Positions 18,261 through 29,478 are shown, numbered from the stretch's first letter. The stretch is 64,000 nucleotides of DNA from Chloracidobacterium sp. (GCA_025057975.1 JANWUV010000001.1:1-64000), one strand, 5' to 3'. Notes: generated by a model not told the origin, from the letters alone. A program made the numbers and translations.

Positions 18261-19700
18261 TTACGGACTAGACGGCAAATCGTACAGACACGCCGCCTGA
18301 CGCAAGCCGGCCCACAACTCGCTTTCCACTTCCCACACCGCCTGTTGACTGACCCGACCGGTCATTCGTTCGACCCGGATGGCGGCGTTAAGCGCGGCGT
18401 CGGCCGCGTGCAAATCACTTGACCGGTAGAGCGCCTGCCCCAAATCCCTGAGCGCCTCGGCGAAGTCGGGACGCTGTTCGATGGCCCGCTCGAAAGCTTC
18501 GACGGCAAGGACGAGCTTGTTCTGGCGCATGAGGACTCGCCCCAGGCGATGCCAAGCTTCGGGATACACACCGTGGCTTTTTTCAATCGCTGTCCGGAAA
18601 GCTTGTTCGGCGACATAGGGAGGCTCGCATTGGGCAAGCGCCACCCCTAGCTCATAGTAGCCTAGCGCTGTGTCCCCGGCGGGCGTCGCCACAAAGCGCT
18701 GAAGCGTTTGGACGGCTTCCGGCAGACGCCCAAGTTTGATATAGGCGCGGCTCAGTTGGCGGTACAAACCTGGCAACGGCGTCACTGTCAACTGTTTAGA
18801 CAGGACTTCGACCGCTGCCTCCGCTTGCCCCATCGCCAGCAACACTTTGCTAAGATCAAGCGCGGCTTCGGGGTACTGTCCGCCGCGACTGGCGCGCGCT
18901 TCCGTCAGCGCCGCCCGTGCGGCTTGAAACTCACCCTGCATCGCCAGCGCATTGCCCAGACCCAACCAACTTTCACCGTCCGTCGGGCGCAACGTGACAG
19001 CGGCGCGAAACGCAGACGCAGCGGTTTCCGCGGCGCGCACGCGCAGAGCAGCCAAGCCCAAGTTGTGATGCGCCGCACCCTGTGTGTCGCCGGCGTCCAA
19101 TGCCCGCTGATACGCTGCTAGCGCCGCTGTCGGCTGATCGAGGCGGAACAGAGCGTTGCCCAAATTGCGATAGGCGACGCCAAGCCCCGGCTCAGCGTCT
19201 AACGCCGCTTGGTAGGCATCGCGCGCCGCTGCGTAGTTGCCGTGAACATAAAGGACGTTTCCCAGATTGAACCACGCCCGACCATACGGCGTCGGTGAGC
19301 AAGCAACAGCGCGGCGCAGCAACTGCAGCGGCTCGTCAGTTCGACTGGCGGCAAAAAACTTGCCTAGTTCAAACAGTCCAACACCCAAATTAAGCAGAAC
19401 ACGCGGGTGGTTGGGTGCCAACGTCTCCGCCGTCCGCCACATGCGGATGGCCTCGCGCAGTTCGCCCAACTCGCGCAGCACGGCGCCCAACCATTCGTAC
19501 GACGGCGTATGTTCAGCGTCCAGCTTGATCGCCTGCCGAAAAGCGGCTTTCGCCGCTTCATATTCGCCGTACTCCCAGAGTTGTTTGCCGCGCTGGAATA
19601 AGCTCTGTAACTGAACTTCCGGGCATTGCGTCGCAGCGCGCGCCGTTCGTTCAACTGTAGTCGCCACCGTTTGATCCGTCATAGCGAGGTGACGGTCCAT
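18261..19700 (-). CDS. Tetratricopeptide repeat protein
   Basis: A 479-residue protein built almost wholly of TPR units (about 12), for example YEAAKAAFRQAIKLDAEHTP, LREAIRMWRTAETLAPNHP and YAAARDAYQAALDAEPGLG. No signal peptide or catalytic domain, so it is probably a cytosolic scaffold. Start ATG 19700 is taken; an ATG at 19682 (MTDQTV) is equally possible. It reads toward the winged-helix/YggX gene with a 42-nt gap and may be cotranscribed with it. No specific partner can be named. Confidence 0.85.
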   Translation of the reverse strand: MDRHLAMTDQTVATTVERTARAATQCPEVQLQSLFQRGKQLWEYGEYEAAKAAFRQAIKLDAEHTPSYEWLGAVLRELGELREAIRMWRTAETLAPNHPRVLLNLGVGLFELGKFFAASRTDEPLQLLRRAVACSPTPYGRAWFNLGNVLYVHGNYAAARDAYQAALDAEPGLGVAYRNLGNALFRLDQPTAALAAYQRALDAGDTQGAAHHNLGLAALRVRAAETAASAFRAAVTLRPTDGESWLGLGNALAMQGEFQAARAALTEARASRGGQYPEAALDLSKVLLAMGQAEAAVEVLSKQLTVTPLPGLYRQLSRAYIKLGRLPEAVQTLQRFVATPAGDTALGYYELGVALAQCEPPYVAEQAFRTAIEKSHGVYPEAWHRLGRVLMRQNKLVLAVEAFERAIEQRPDFAEALRDLGQALYRSSDLHAADAALNAAIRVERMTGRVSQQAVWEVESELWAGLRQAACLYDLPSSP

Positions 19701-21443
<1,743 letters not shown>

Positions 21444-21462
21444 CGCGCGCAGCTAAACTTAG

Positions 21463-21498
21463 CGCCCGAACGCGCTCGCTGAAGCGACCGTTCGGGCG
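21463..21498 (+). other. Two-tier stem-loop after atpD
   Basis: CGCCCGAACG at 21463-21472 is a perfect 10-bp complement of CGTTCGGGCG at 21489-21498, and the loop contains a second small stem TCGC/GCGA. It begins 19 nt after the atpD stop and ends 14 nt before the epimerase start. No T-run. Candidate for mRNA 3'-end protection or processing. Confidence 0.5.
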
Positions 21499-21512
21499 AC
21501 AAACCGACGCCT

Positions 21513-22550
21513 ATGGCTGGAAAAGCCTCCTCTGCACCCAGCAACCGTAAGCGGCTGTTGATTACCGGCATCGCTGGCGGTCTAGCCACCCAGTTGGCTT
21601 CAGCGATCCCGTTGGAGTGGGAGGTCGTCGGGATTGGGCGGCGTCCGCCGCAGCTTCCGATTCGGCGCGATATTACCTATCGCCAGCTTGATATTCGGAA
21701 AAAAGCGCTGGAAGACCTATTTCGCAACGAGCGCTTTGACGCGGTCATCCACTTGGCGGTCGCCAACGACGCGCGATTGCCGATGACCGTCCGCCATACC
21801 GTGAACGTCATCGCCACGATGCGCTTGCTGGCCTGTTGCGAACGGCAAGGCGTCCCCCAAGTCATCTTGCTTAGCAGTGCCGATGTTTACGGCGCCGACC
21901 CAACCAATCCGACCTTCCTGACTGAGGATTATCCACTCAAGGCTATCCAGCGGTACGCCGATATGGGCGATAAGGTTGAGTTTGACACCTACTGCCGGTC
22001 ATGGATGCACCAAGTACGCTCAACAACGACGACCCTGCTTCGACCGTGCCACATCGTCGGGCCGCACGTACAAAATTTCCTCACCACGTACCTGCGGTTT
22101 GGCCTCGTGCCCGTTCCGTTCGGCTACGATCCGATGATCCAAGTCATTGATGAACGGGACATGGTGCAGGCGCTGCTGCTGACGCTAGAGAAAAAACATG
22201 GCGGGGTGTACAACGTCACTGGCCCTGGTGAATTACCGCTGTCCGTGGCAGTTCGTGAGGCGGGTGGGATCGCCGTTCCGGTGATTTACCAGTTGGCGGC
22301 CCCGCTGATGAAGCTGGGATGGGCGGTTGGGCTGTTGCCTTTCCCGACGCCGCAGTATGATTTTTTGATGTTCCCATGCGTGATTGACGGAAGCAAGTTC
22401 CGTGAAACGTTTGGGTTTAAGCCGCGCTTTTCGCTGCATAAGGCGTTGCGTTCTATTCGGCGGCGGCCAGCCGCCGCCGAAGTGGAGGAAAGCGAACCGA
22501 CGCCGCGCCGCCGCCGAAGCCCCATCCGACCGCCGCTGACGGAATCCTGA
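21513..22550 (+). CDS. Atypical SDR (NAD-dependent epimerase/dehydratase family)
   Basis: A 345-residue extended SDR. The Rossmann motif is LLITGIAGGLATQL and the SSADVYG stretch follows beta-5, but the usual YxxxK is replaced by RYADMGDKVEFD, where Tyr and Lys are five residues apart. The C-terminal third is hydrophobic (YQLAAPLMKLGWAVGLLPF) and may touch the membrane. It ends in an Arg-rich tail. So the fold and NAD(P) binding look sound, but the catalytic pair is unusual and the reaction is unknown. A sugar-nucleotide epimerase or a non-catalytic NAD(P) sensor are both possible. Follows atpD by 69 nt. Confidence 0.78.
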   Translation: MAGKASSAPSNRKRLLITGIAGGLATQLASAIPLEWEVVGIGRRPPQLPIRRDITYRQLDIRKKALEDLFRNERFDAVIHLAVANDARLPMTVRHTVNVIATMRLLACCERQGVPQVILLSSADVYGADPTNPTFLTEDYPLKAIQRYADMGDKVEFDTYCRSWMHQVRSTTTTLLRPCHIVGPHVQNFLTTYLRFGLVPVPFGYDPMIQVIDERDMVQALLLTLEKKHGGVYNVTGPGELPLSVAVREAGGIAVPVIYQLAAPLMKLGWAVGLLPFPTPQYDFLMFPCVIDGSKFRETFGFKPRFSLHKALRSIRRRPAAAEVEESEPTPRRRRSPIRPPLTES

Positions 22551-22695
22551 GCGCGAACTTAGTTGTTCCGCGAATGCTTTGCGTTTCCGCACTGACAAGA
22601 GCATGGCGTAGCGGCTGTCGCCTGTGTTACATTGACAAACTACCCGCATCGGCTTCATCTGAAACGCCTGTCGCAGCAGCGTATTTTCCGTCGCT

Positions 22696-24348
22696 ATGTT
22701 GGAAACGTCCATCCCCATCTATGCGACCCTTACCTACCTCGACAGCCAAGGGTTTCAGCGCACCGTGCGCATTAACCGCCCGGTGTTTAGCATCGGCCGC
22801 CTACGCACCAACGACCTCCAGATCAACAACTCCTATGTTTCGCGCCGGCACGCCGAAATCATTTATCGGGATGGGCGGTTCATTCTGCGCGACAACCAGA
22901 GTACAGGGGGCGTGTTGGTCAATGGCGAGCGGATTACCACGCACGTCCTTCAGTCCGGCGACCGATTTCAGCTTGGTGACGTCAACCCCGTTACGTTGCT
23001 TTTTGAGACGCACGCCATCTCGCCGGACAGCAGTGGCGCCGCCGCCGACGAGGAGCAACGCACCACTGACAAACTGACGACGGTCATCGCCAGTCCTCGT
23101 TCGCGCTTTCTCAACACAGCGCTGCTGGACAGCGCTGAAAACATCACCGATTTCACGCTCAATCGGCTCAAGGCGCTGAACGAGTTCAGCCGCAAAATGC
23201 TGACGGCGGGCAGCACACAGGCGTTACTGGAGTGTTTGCTGGACGCCGCGATGGAAACGCTGCCGGCGGAACGCGGGGCGATCCTTCTCCGCGACGCGGC
23301 GACTGGTGCGCTCGAAATGCGGTTTGTCCGCACACGGTCGGGAACAACGCAGGTTCAACCAAGCCTGACCATTGCCATGCAGGCGTTTGAGCAAAACGTC
23401 GCCATCCGCAGCTTTGACGCCTTGTCGGATACACGGTTTTCGTCCACGTCGAGTATCGTTCAGCAAGCCATCCATTCGGTGATGTGCGCCCCAATTAGTT
23501 CACCACGGCAGATTTGGGGGGTGTGCTACGTGGACAACCTGCTGGCGACCACCCAGTTCAGCGATGAGGAACTGGAATATTTTTTGGCGCTGACCCAGCA
23601 GGCTGGCTTTGTGATGGAAAACCTGCATCTGATTGAAGAGTTGCGGGCGACGCAGGAGCGTCTCATCAATCAAGAAAAACTGGCCACGCTGGGGCAGTTC
23701 GCCAGCGGCATCGCCCACGAGTTGAAAAACCAACTCTCGGCGCTGACAGCGGCCGAGATCCTGATGAGCGACGCCGAGGATCAGCGTCAGCGCCAGTTGA
23801 TCCAGCTCATCCTCAACGCCCAGCAGCGCATGGTGGCGATGGTCAACGAGATTCGGGACTTTGCCCGGCCGGAGCCGAAAGTCTATGAAAAGACCGTGCA
23901 GCCGCTTGTCCCGATTGTTGAAGAAGCACTCAACTTTGCCCGTTACGACCCACTGGTGAGGGTTTGTCGCACCAGCTTCAAAGCGGACGGCAACCCCTAC
24001 GTCAGCCTCAATCGTGACAAAATCATGCAGGTTCTCCTCAATTTGCTGCGCAATGGCGCACAGGCGATGCGAGACCGGCCTGGTGAACTCACTGTACGGG
24101 TTGACGAAGTGGATGGAAGTGCGAGAATCACCGTATCGGACACCGGCTGCGGCATTGCGCCGGAAAACCTGCAACGTATCTGGGAGCCTTTCTTCACGAC
24201 CAAAGGTAGTGAAGGGACTGGACTTGGGCTAGGTATCTGTCGCCGGATCATTGAAGGCCATGACGGCGACATTACCTGCCAGAGCACGCTCGGTCAGGGC
24301 ACAACGTTTACAATTCACTTGCCACTCGCTCCGCAGCCTTCCGCCTAG
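22696..24348 (+). CDS. FHA-GAF sensor histidine kinase
   Basis: A 550-residue soluble kinase. Residues 1-105 are an FHA domain (FSIGRLRTNDLQINNSYVSR, then RHAEI) that binds phospho-threonine peptides. Residues about 150-305 are a GAF domain. The HisKA domain has phospho-acceptor H341 in GIAHELKNQL, and the ATPase has LLNLLRNGAQAM, DTGCGIAPENL and TGLGLGICRRI. No membrane helix or signal peptide. No response regulator is adjacent; the two sigma-54 activators lie 8 kb away. The next gene encodes another GAF-like protein 59 nt downstream. FHA on a kinase suggests cross-talk with Ser/Thr kinases. Confidence 0.9.
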   Translation: MLETSIPIYATLTYLDSQGFQRTVRINRPVFSIGRLRTNDLQINNSYVSRRHAEIIYRDGRFILRDNQSTGGVLVNGERITTHVLQSGDRFQLGDVNPVTLLFETHAISPDSSGAAADEEQRTTDKLTTVIASPRSRFLNTALLDSAENITDFTLNRLKALNEFSRKMLTAGSTQALLECLLDAAMETLPAERGAILLRDAATGALEMRFVRTRSGTTQVQPSLTIAMQAFEQNVAIRSFDALSDTRFSSTSSIVQQAIHSVMCAPISSPRQIWGVCYVDNLLATTQFSDEELEYFLALTQQAGFVMENLHLIEELRATQERLINQEKLATLGQFASGIAHELKNQLSALTAAEILMSDAEDQRQRQLIQLILNAQQRMVAMVNEIRDFARPEPKVYEKTVQPLVPIVEEALNFARYDPLVRVCRTSFKADGNPYVSLNRDKIMQVLLNLLRNGAQAMRDRPGELTVRVDEVDGSARITVSDTGCGIAPENLQRIWEPFFTTKGSEGTGLGLGICRRIIEGHDGDITCQSTLGQGTTFTIHLPLAPQPSA

Positions 24349-24407
24349 TGGTGGAAGGCTGCGCCAACCGAAAAATTCAGGCATTTCATTGCGTGGAGAA
24401 CAAACCC

Positions 24408-26117
24408 GTGTCGTACGAACATCTCAAGGCAAGCTGGCGCGCGGAAGTTGAGGCGATTGTGCGGGCGGAACTTAGTAAGCTGGAAGCTGAAATCGCCCGC
24501 ATGCATCACCAAGTCGAGCAAGCGTTCACTCAGTTGTTGTCCCAATCGGCGGCGCGACTGGCGGCGGTCAGCCATGATTCAGCCATCGCCGACTTCACAG
24601 ACCGTGCGCTGACGCATCTTGCGGCTCTGACCACGGCGCCGCCGACGCCGACTGAAGTCGCTCGGCCGCTGCCTGAGGCGGCGCCAACCGCCCCGACGGT
24701 GGACCTCCAAACACTGTACCACTACCTTGTCGAACTTCAGAGCCAGCCGACCCAGGCCGAAGTGCTCAACTTACTTGTAACCCGCGCGCTGGAGTACGCC
24801 CCGCGCGCGGCGCTGTTCGTCGTCAAAACAGGCGGTATGGTCGCTTGGGCCGAACGCGGCTTTGAAGCTTCCGGTGTCTCTCTGCGTGGAATGACGCTGT
24901 CGCTTCAGGCGCAAACCACGCTCAGAGCCGCCATTGACCGCCAGATAGCCGTTCTGGACAGCCCCTACGCCTATGCTGAGAACCAACTCCTGCTTGACCG
25001 GCTGGGCAGCGTCCCGGCGGCGATAGGCAGCATTCCACTGCTCGTACGTGGCAAGGTGGCGGCTCTGCTCTACATTGACACGGGCGACCAACCAGTGACG
25101 CGCATCGCCCTACCGCCGCTTCAGATTTTGGTCAACACCGCCGGTCTGACGGTGGAGTTGATCAACGCACGTAATCGTTTGGTGACTACGGCTGCGCCAG
25201 CCGTAGACCGCACAACTCAGGCGGCGCCAGCGGTTTCCCCGGAGACGCCGCCCGCCGCCGTGGAAGCACCGTCGCGTAGCGAGGCAGTGCATGCGACGCC
25301 GAGCGTCGCCCCAACCGATGAAGTGCCGGTGGCCACGGCCGTTGCGCCAGTGGTCCAGCCCACAGAAGAAGCGCCACCGGCGGCGGAGGTAGTGACGCCT
25401 GAAACCGACCGGTTGAAAACGCAGCTCATTGATGGAGCCTATCCCTCACCAGAGCCTGAGGCAACTGCCGCTAAGGACAGCCGAGCGGTTGCCGAGTCGC
25501 CGCCAGAGCCGACCTTTGAGCCACAGCCGCTCCCGCCAGTCGTTCCGCCTGGGCCGACCATTCAGGAACCAGAACCAACCACTTCGGTGGGATTGACGGC
25601 GACACCCACAGCGTATTCAGCACCCAGTCCAACACCGACCTTTGAGGTCGTCACACCACCTGCGTCAGCGCCACCGAACGTTGCGGAGCCAGCGCCAGCA
25701 GAGACAGCCTCTCCAAGCAACGGGTTTACCATCCAACCGTTGACCCCATCCCAAGGCGGCCCGGCTGTGACGCCGCGCCCTGAGGCGGCAGCGATGCCTC
25801 CTGGCCCGCCGAAACCGACTACCGAAGAGGAAGCCAAGGCGCACAACGACGCCCGGCGCTTTGCCCGCCTACTGGTGTCGGAAATCAAGCTCTACAACGA
25901 AGCGAAAGTCGCTGAAGGACGCCTCAACCACGATCTCTACGACCGCTTGAAGGAAGACATAGACCGTTCGCGGCAAATGTACGATAAGCGGGTCAGCCCG
26001 ATTGTGGCGGCTAAGTTCGATTATTTCTACGATGAATTGGTTTCGTTGCTGGCGGAAGGCGACAAATCGCGGCTTGGTGCGGATTGCCCCGGCCCGGTGC
26101 TGTTGCAGCCTGAGTAA
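24408..26117 (+). CDS. GAF-like protein with proline-rich linker and conserved helical C-terminus
   Basis: 569 residues. An N-terminal coiled coil (about 1-70) is followed by a GAF-like domain (about 110-270), then some 230 residues of Pro/Ala/Thr/Glu-rich linker. The last about 90 residues form a dense helical block (RRFARLLVSEIKLYNEAK, DLYDRLKEDIDRSRQMYDKR, FDYFYDELV). I associate that block with many Acidobacteriota regulatory proteins but cannot name it. GTG 24408 is chosen because GGAGA sits 9 nt upstream; an in-frame GTG at 24348 overlaps the kinase stop and has no site. Probably cotranscribed with the FHA kinase and followed by a strong terminator. Function unknown; a signalling adaptor is my best guess. 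Confidence 0.75.
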   Translation: MSYEHLKASWRAEVEAIVRAELSKLEAEIARMHHQVEQAFTQLLSQSAARLAAVSHDSAIADFTDRALTHLAALTTAPPTPTEVARPLPEAAPTAPTVDLQTLYHYLVELQSQPTQAEVLNLLVTRALEYAPRAALFVVKTGGMVAWAERGFEASGVSLRGMTLSLQAQTTLRAAIDRQIAVLDSPYAYAENQLLLDRLGSVPAAIGSIPLLVRGKVAALLYIDTGDQPVTRIALPPLQILVNTAGLTVELINARNRLVTTAAPAVDRTTQAAPAVSPETPPAAVEAPSRSEAVHATPSVAPTDEVPVATAVAPVVQPTEEAPPAAEVVTPETDRLKTQLIDGAYPSPEPEATAAKDSRAVAESPPEPTFEPQPLPPVVPPGPTIQEPEPTTSVGLTATPTAYSAPSPTPTFEVVTPPASAPPNVAEPAPAETASPSNGFTIQPLTPSQGGPAVTPRPEAAAMPPGPPKPTTEEEAKAHNDARRFARLLVSEIKLYNEAKVAEGRLNHDLYDRLKEDIDRSRQMYDKRVSPIVAAKFDYFYDELVSLLAEGDKSRLGADCPGPVLLQPE

Positions 26118-26141
26118 GCTTACCTTCCAAGTTGGCTGGTC

Positions 26142-26175
26142 AAGTGGACGAGCCCTGCGCTCGTCCACTTTTTTT
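26142..26175 (+). terminator. Intrinsic terminator
   Basis: A perfect 11-bp stem (AAGTGGACGAG at 26142-26152 with CTCGTCCACTT at 26160-26170), 7-nt loop CCCTGCG, and a run of seven T (26169-26175). It lies 24 nt after the stop of the GAF-like gene and only 18 nt before the start of the lytic transglycosylase gene. Confidence 0.9.
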
Positions 26176-26193
26176 CCAACCAAGTCCGTCGCG

Positions 26194-28458
26194 ATGAAAG
26201 CGTTGTCATTTGCGTGGTTGCGTCGGCGGCCCAAACCACGTCAAGTGCGCTTTGCACTTGGTTTAGGAGTTTCGCTGCTTGCCGCCGGCTTACTCCTCGG
26301 CGGCATCTTTATAACACGCCACTGCCTACACGCAGCTCCACCGTCAGAGGAAAAAACTGAGGCATTGAGCGCGCTCCGCCAAGCCGTTGTCCGCGCCGGC
26401 AACCAACCGTCGGATAGTGTGTTAGCCGAATTTGAGCGCCGCTACCCAAACTCCGAAGTCGCTGCGCTAGCTCGGCTTCGGCGCGGTTATGACAGCTACC
26501 AGGCGCGCAACTATGCGACCGCCGTCGCTTTGCTCGATACGCCGGTGATCGCTGATTGGAGTCGGTTGGGCGACTATGGGCTGTACTATCTTGGCAAGGC
26601 GCAATTCGATAGCGGCAAGTTTGAAGCGGCGCAGAACACCTTGACGCGACTCACTGTGCGGTATCCGCAATCGCCTTTAGTCCGTGAAGCGACGCTTCAG
26701 GCCGCCCGCGCCGCCGCCGTCCGGCGTGACGTGGCGGCGGTGGAACGGGTTCTCAAGCCGTTGCTGGACGCAGGCGACGGCAACGCGCTGGCGATTTTGA
26801 CGCTCACCTACCACGACGCCGGACGCCTCGACGACGCCCGCCGCATCTGGCGGCGCATCATTACGGAAGCGCCCGACAGCCTGAGTCAGGATGAGGTGCA
26901 AAACGCCCGGCAGGCGCTGTTTCCTAACCCGGTTGCGGCGGCGATGGCGGCGCGCGTCACCGACGCTCCCGGACTACGCCTCCGCGCTTACCGCCTGTAT
27001 GAGGCCAAGCAGTACGCCGCTGCGGTCGATGACTTTACCCAGTTGGCGACGCTTGACCCGGCGGCGCTCCAGAACGATGAAGCGCGCTTCCGGTACGGCG
27101 TTAGCCTGTACTTTGCTCAAAAATTCGCCGCCGCCGCCGTTCAACTCGCGGCGGTGAGCGACCAAAACAAAGAGCGGCACGCCGAAGCTCTGTTTTATCT
27201 GGCGGAAGCTGTGCGACGCAGCGGCGGCGCAAACTACCCCGCGACCGTCGAGCGGCTTCTCGCGCTGTACCCAACGTCGCCGCGCGCCGGCGAAGCGCTT
27301 GAAAACCTTGCTCGCTGGGCTGAAAAGCACGGCGACGCAAGCTACTACGACCGACTGGTCCGGCAGTACCCAGAACGGAAAGCCGGACAACAGTGGCATT
27401 TCAAGCGGGCTTGGGCGTTGCACCAACAGGGGGCGTACGCCGTCGCCGTGCCGCTGCTCCTTGAACACGTCGCGCTTTTCCCCTTCTCGGACAACAAGGG
27501 ACGGGCGGCCTACTGGGCGGCGCGAGACCTTGAGCGCGTTGGGCGCAGTTCAGAAGCAAGGTTGCTGTACGAAGCGATTGTCCGTCGCTACCGCTACAAC
27601 CACTATGGGCAGCAGGCGGCAGAGCGCCTTCAGCGTTTGCGTGCCGTGCCGGCGGCCCAACTGACGGCGGAGCATCCGGTGATGCGCGCCGTCGCCGGGT
27701 TGCCGCCCGCTCGTCCGTCGGTTGAGACCATTGGCTCAGAAGGCGTGGTGTGGTTGGAGCGAGCTTCCCAACTGCGCATCATCGGTTTGATGGAGTTGTC
27801 GTTGAATGAACTGGAGGCCGCGCGCCGAACGGCTCCAACCTCCCCTAAAGTCGCACTGGAGATTGCCCGCGTTTACCGCGACCTTGGCCAGCCGCACCAA
27901 GCGGCGCAGGCCCTGCAGCGTGCGCACCCTGATTATGCGGCTTACCAAGGTGACGAAATCAGCCGTGAGGAGTGGGAAATTTTGTATCCACTGCGTGAAT
28001 GGGAAACCATCCAGCGGGAAGCAAAGGCGCACGGCCTCGACCCATTCATTGTCGCCGGATTAATTCGTCAGGAATCCATTTTTGATCCCAACGCCCGCTC
28101 CCCCGCCAATGCCATTGGCCTGATGCAGCTTTTGCCTTCGACGGGGCGACTGGTCGCCAACAAAAAGGGCGTTGGCCCCATCACCACCGAGCAACTCTAC
28201 AACCCGCAGCTCAATATCGTACTAGGCGTAAGCTACCTTGCCGAGATGCGCCGCCGGTTTGGGCGGTATGAGTACGCCTTTGCAGCGTACAACGCCGGAC
28301 CCGGACGAGTCATCAACTGGCTCAAAACGCTGCCGACCGAGGAACTGGATGTGTGGATTGACGCGATTCCGATTACCGAGACGCGGCTTTACGTCCTAGG
28401 CGTGATACGCAATGCGGCGCACTACCGGCGGCTGTACGGAAGCAACGGGCGAGATTGA
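26194..28458 (+). CDS. TPR-repeat soluble lytic murein transglycosylase
   Basis: A 754-residue Slt70-like protein. A membrane anchor or signal segment lies at about 25-45 (FALGLGVSLLAAGLLLGGIF). A long superhelical region of TPR-like repeats follows, then a C-terminal SLT domain with catalytic Glu in IRQESIFDPNARS, AIGLMQLLPSTG and YAFAAYNAGPGRVINWL. It cleaves peptidoglycan glycan strands in the periplasm, leaving 1,6-anhydro ends. ATG 26194 is preferred to an upstream in-frame start at 26002, which would lie inside the previous gene. No clear ribosome site, and a strong terminator ends 18 nt before the start, so its promoter or readthrough is unclear. Confidence 0.9.
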   Translation: MKALSFAWLRRRPKPRQVRFALGLGVSLLAAGLLLGGIFITRHCLHAAPPSEEKTEALSALRQAVVRAGNQPSDSVLAEFERRYPNSEVAALARLRRGYDSYQARNYATAVALLDTPVIADWSRLGDYGLYYLGKAQFDSGKFEAAQNTLTRLTVRYPQSPLVREATLQAARAAAVRRDVAAVERVLKPLLDAGDGNALAILTLTYHDAGRLDDARRIWRRIITEAPDSLSQDEVQNARQALFPNPVAAAMAARVTDAPGLRLRAYRLYEAKQYAAAVDDFTQLATLDPAALQNDEARFRYGVSLYFAQKFAAAAVQLAAVSDQNKERHAEALFYLAEAVRRSGGANYPATVERLLALYPTSPRAGEALENLARWAEKHGDASYYDRLVRQYPERKAGQQWHFKRAWALHQQGAYAVAVPLLLEHVALFPFSDNKGRAAYWAARDLERVGRSSEARLLYEAIVRRYRYNHYGQQAAERLQRLRAVPAAQLTAEHPVMRAVAGLPPARPSVETIGSEGVVWLERASQLRIIGLMELSLNELEAARRTAPTSPKVALEIARVYRDLGQPHQAAQALQRAHPDYAAYQGDEISREEWEILYPLREWETIQREAKAHGLDPFIVAGLIRQESIFDPNARSPANAIGLMQLLPSTGRLVANKKGVGPITTEQLYNPQLNIVLGVSYLAEMRRRFGRYEYAFAAYNAGPGRVINWLKTLPTEELDVWIDAIPITETRLYVLGVIRNAAHYRRLYGSNGRD

Positions 28459-28559
28459 TGCGTCAATTGATGCACATCAGCTCCCAGTCGCGGCTGAACG
28501 CTTCACTGGCGGGGACAACGCCCTGTTACGTTGAGCGCCTCACCCCATTTTCAAGCGCA

Positions 28560-29411
28560 CTACACTGGCGACAGGCGATTTGTCGCCAGAAGCGCTAGTA
28601 GGCATCCACCAAGAATGAGCCGATAAGCCACAAACACAAACATGCTGTGTGTTTTAAGGAAGAAAAGCAAAAAGGCGATGGCGGCGTAACCCGTGATCCC
28701 AGAGACCAGCGTGGCGACGGCCGTCGCCGCCAGCATTGAGGGATCGAAATCCTTGACTTCCCGGACAAACTGCAACACGCCTGCCCCCGTCAGTGCTGGA
28801 ACGCACAGCAGAAATGAAAAGCGAGCGGCGGTTGCGCGCTCCAATCCGAGCAGCAACCCGGCGGTGATGGTTGTCCCGGAACGGGACGCCCCAGGAATAA
28901 GCGCCAACGCTTGTCCAAAGCCGATAACGAGCGCGTGAACCCACGTTAGGTCCTCCAATTTCAAACGCCGCGAGCCGAACAGTTCCGCCGCCGTCAACAC
29001 CAACGCCAGCCCAATCAAAGCACTGGCAATGACATAAAGGTTTTTGGTCAACGTGCCTTCAATGACCTTCTTGAAGGCGAAACCAAGCACGATCACCGGC
29101 GTTGAGCCGACAATGATCAACCATCCTAGACGCGCTGGTGCGCTAAGCGTTCCCCTACCTTGAAGCCAAGCGAGATGGTCTGTCAGAAAACCACGCGCAA
29201 TAGCCCACAGGTCAGGGAAAAAGTAGATGATCAACGCCGCCACAGTGCCTAACTGAATGAACGCAACAAAGCCAGTGAGTTGCTCCGGCGTCAGTTTTTG
29301 GTCAAGCTGAAGCAGCTTGCTAACAAGGATCAGGTGTGCCGTGCTGCTGATAGGCAAAAACTCGGTCAGCCCCTGAACGATGCCGAGAAGGATGGCTTGC
29401 AAGATGGACAT
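28560..29411 (-). CDS. uppP: Undecaprenyl-diphosphatase
   Basis: A 283-residue polytopic membrane protein (UppP/BacA) that dephosphorylates undecaprenyl diphosphate to recycle the lipid carrier for cell-wall and polysaccharide synthesis; overexpression gives bacitracin resistance. Signatures: GLTEFLPISSTAHLIL near the N-terminus and PGASRSGTTITAGLLLG in the second half, with about eight membrane helices. ATG 29411 (MSILQAILLG) has GGAG seven nt upstream; a longer frame to 29630 adds a polar tail and is rejected. Divergent from a small lipoprotein gene. Confidence 0.95.
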   Translation of the reverse strand: MSILQAILLGIVQGLTEFLPISSTAHLILVSKLLQLDQKLTPEQLTGFVAFIQLGTVAALIIYFFPDLWAIARGFLTDHLAWLQGRGTLSAPARLGWLIIVGSTPVIVLGFAFKKVIEGTLTKNLYVIASALIGLALVLTAAELFGSRRLKLEDLTWVHALVIGFGQALALIPGASRSGTTITAGLLLGLERATAARFSFLLCVPALTGAGVLQFVREVKDFDPSMLAATAVATLVSGITGYAAIAFLLFFLKTHSMFVFVAYRLILGGCLLALLATNRLSPV

Positions 29412-29478
29412 TGAGGTCTCCGCCAAACTTCGTAGAGGATGTTCGGCGCGTCCACCGGTGACGAACGCCTGGCAGGGG

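Noticed and set aside
28507-28522. Sigma-54-like TGGC-N9-CGCC match
   Set aside because: Right GG-to-GC spacing but poor flanks, and it is not upstream of any plus-strand gene.
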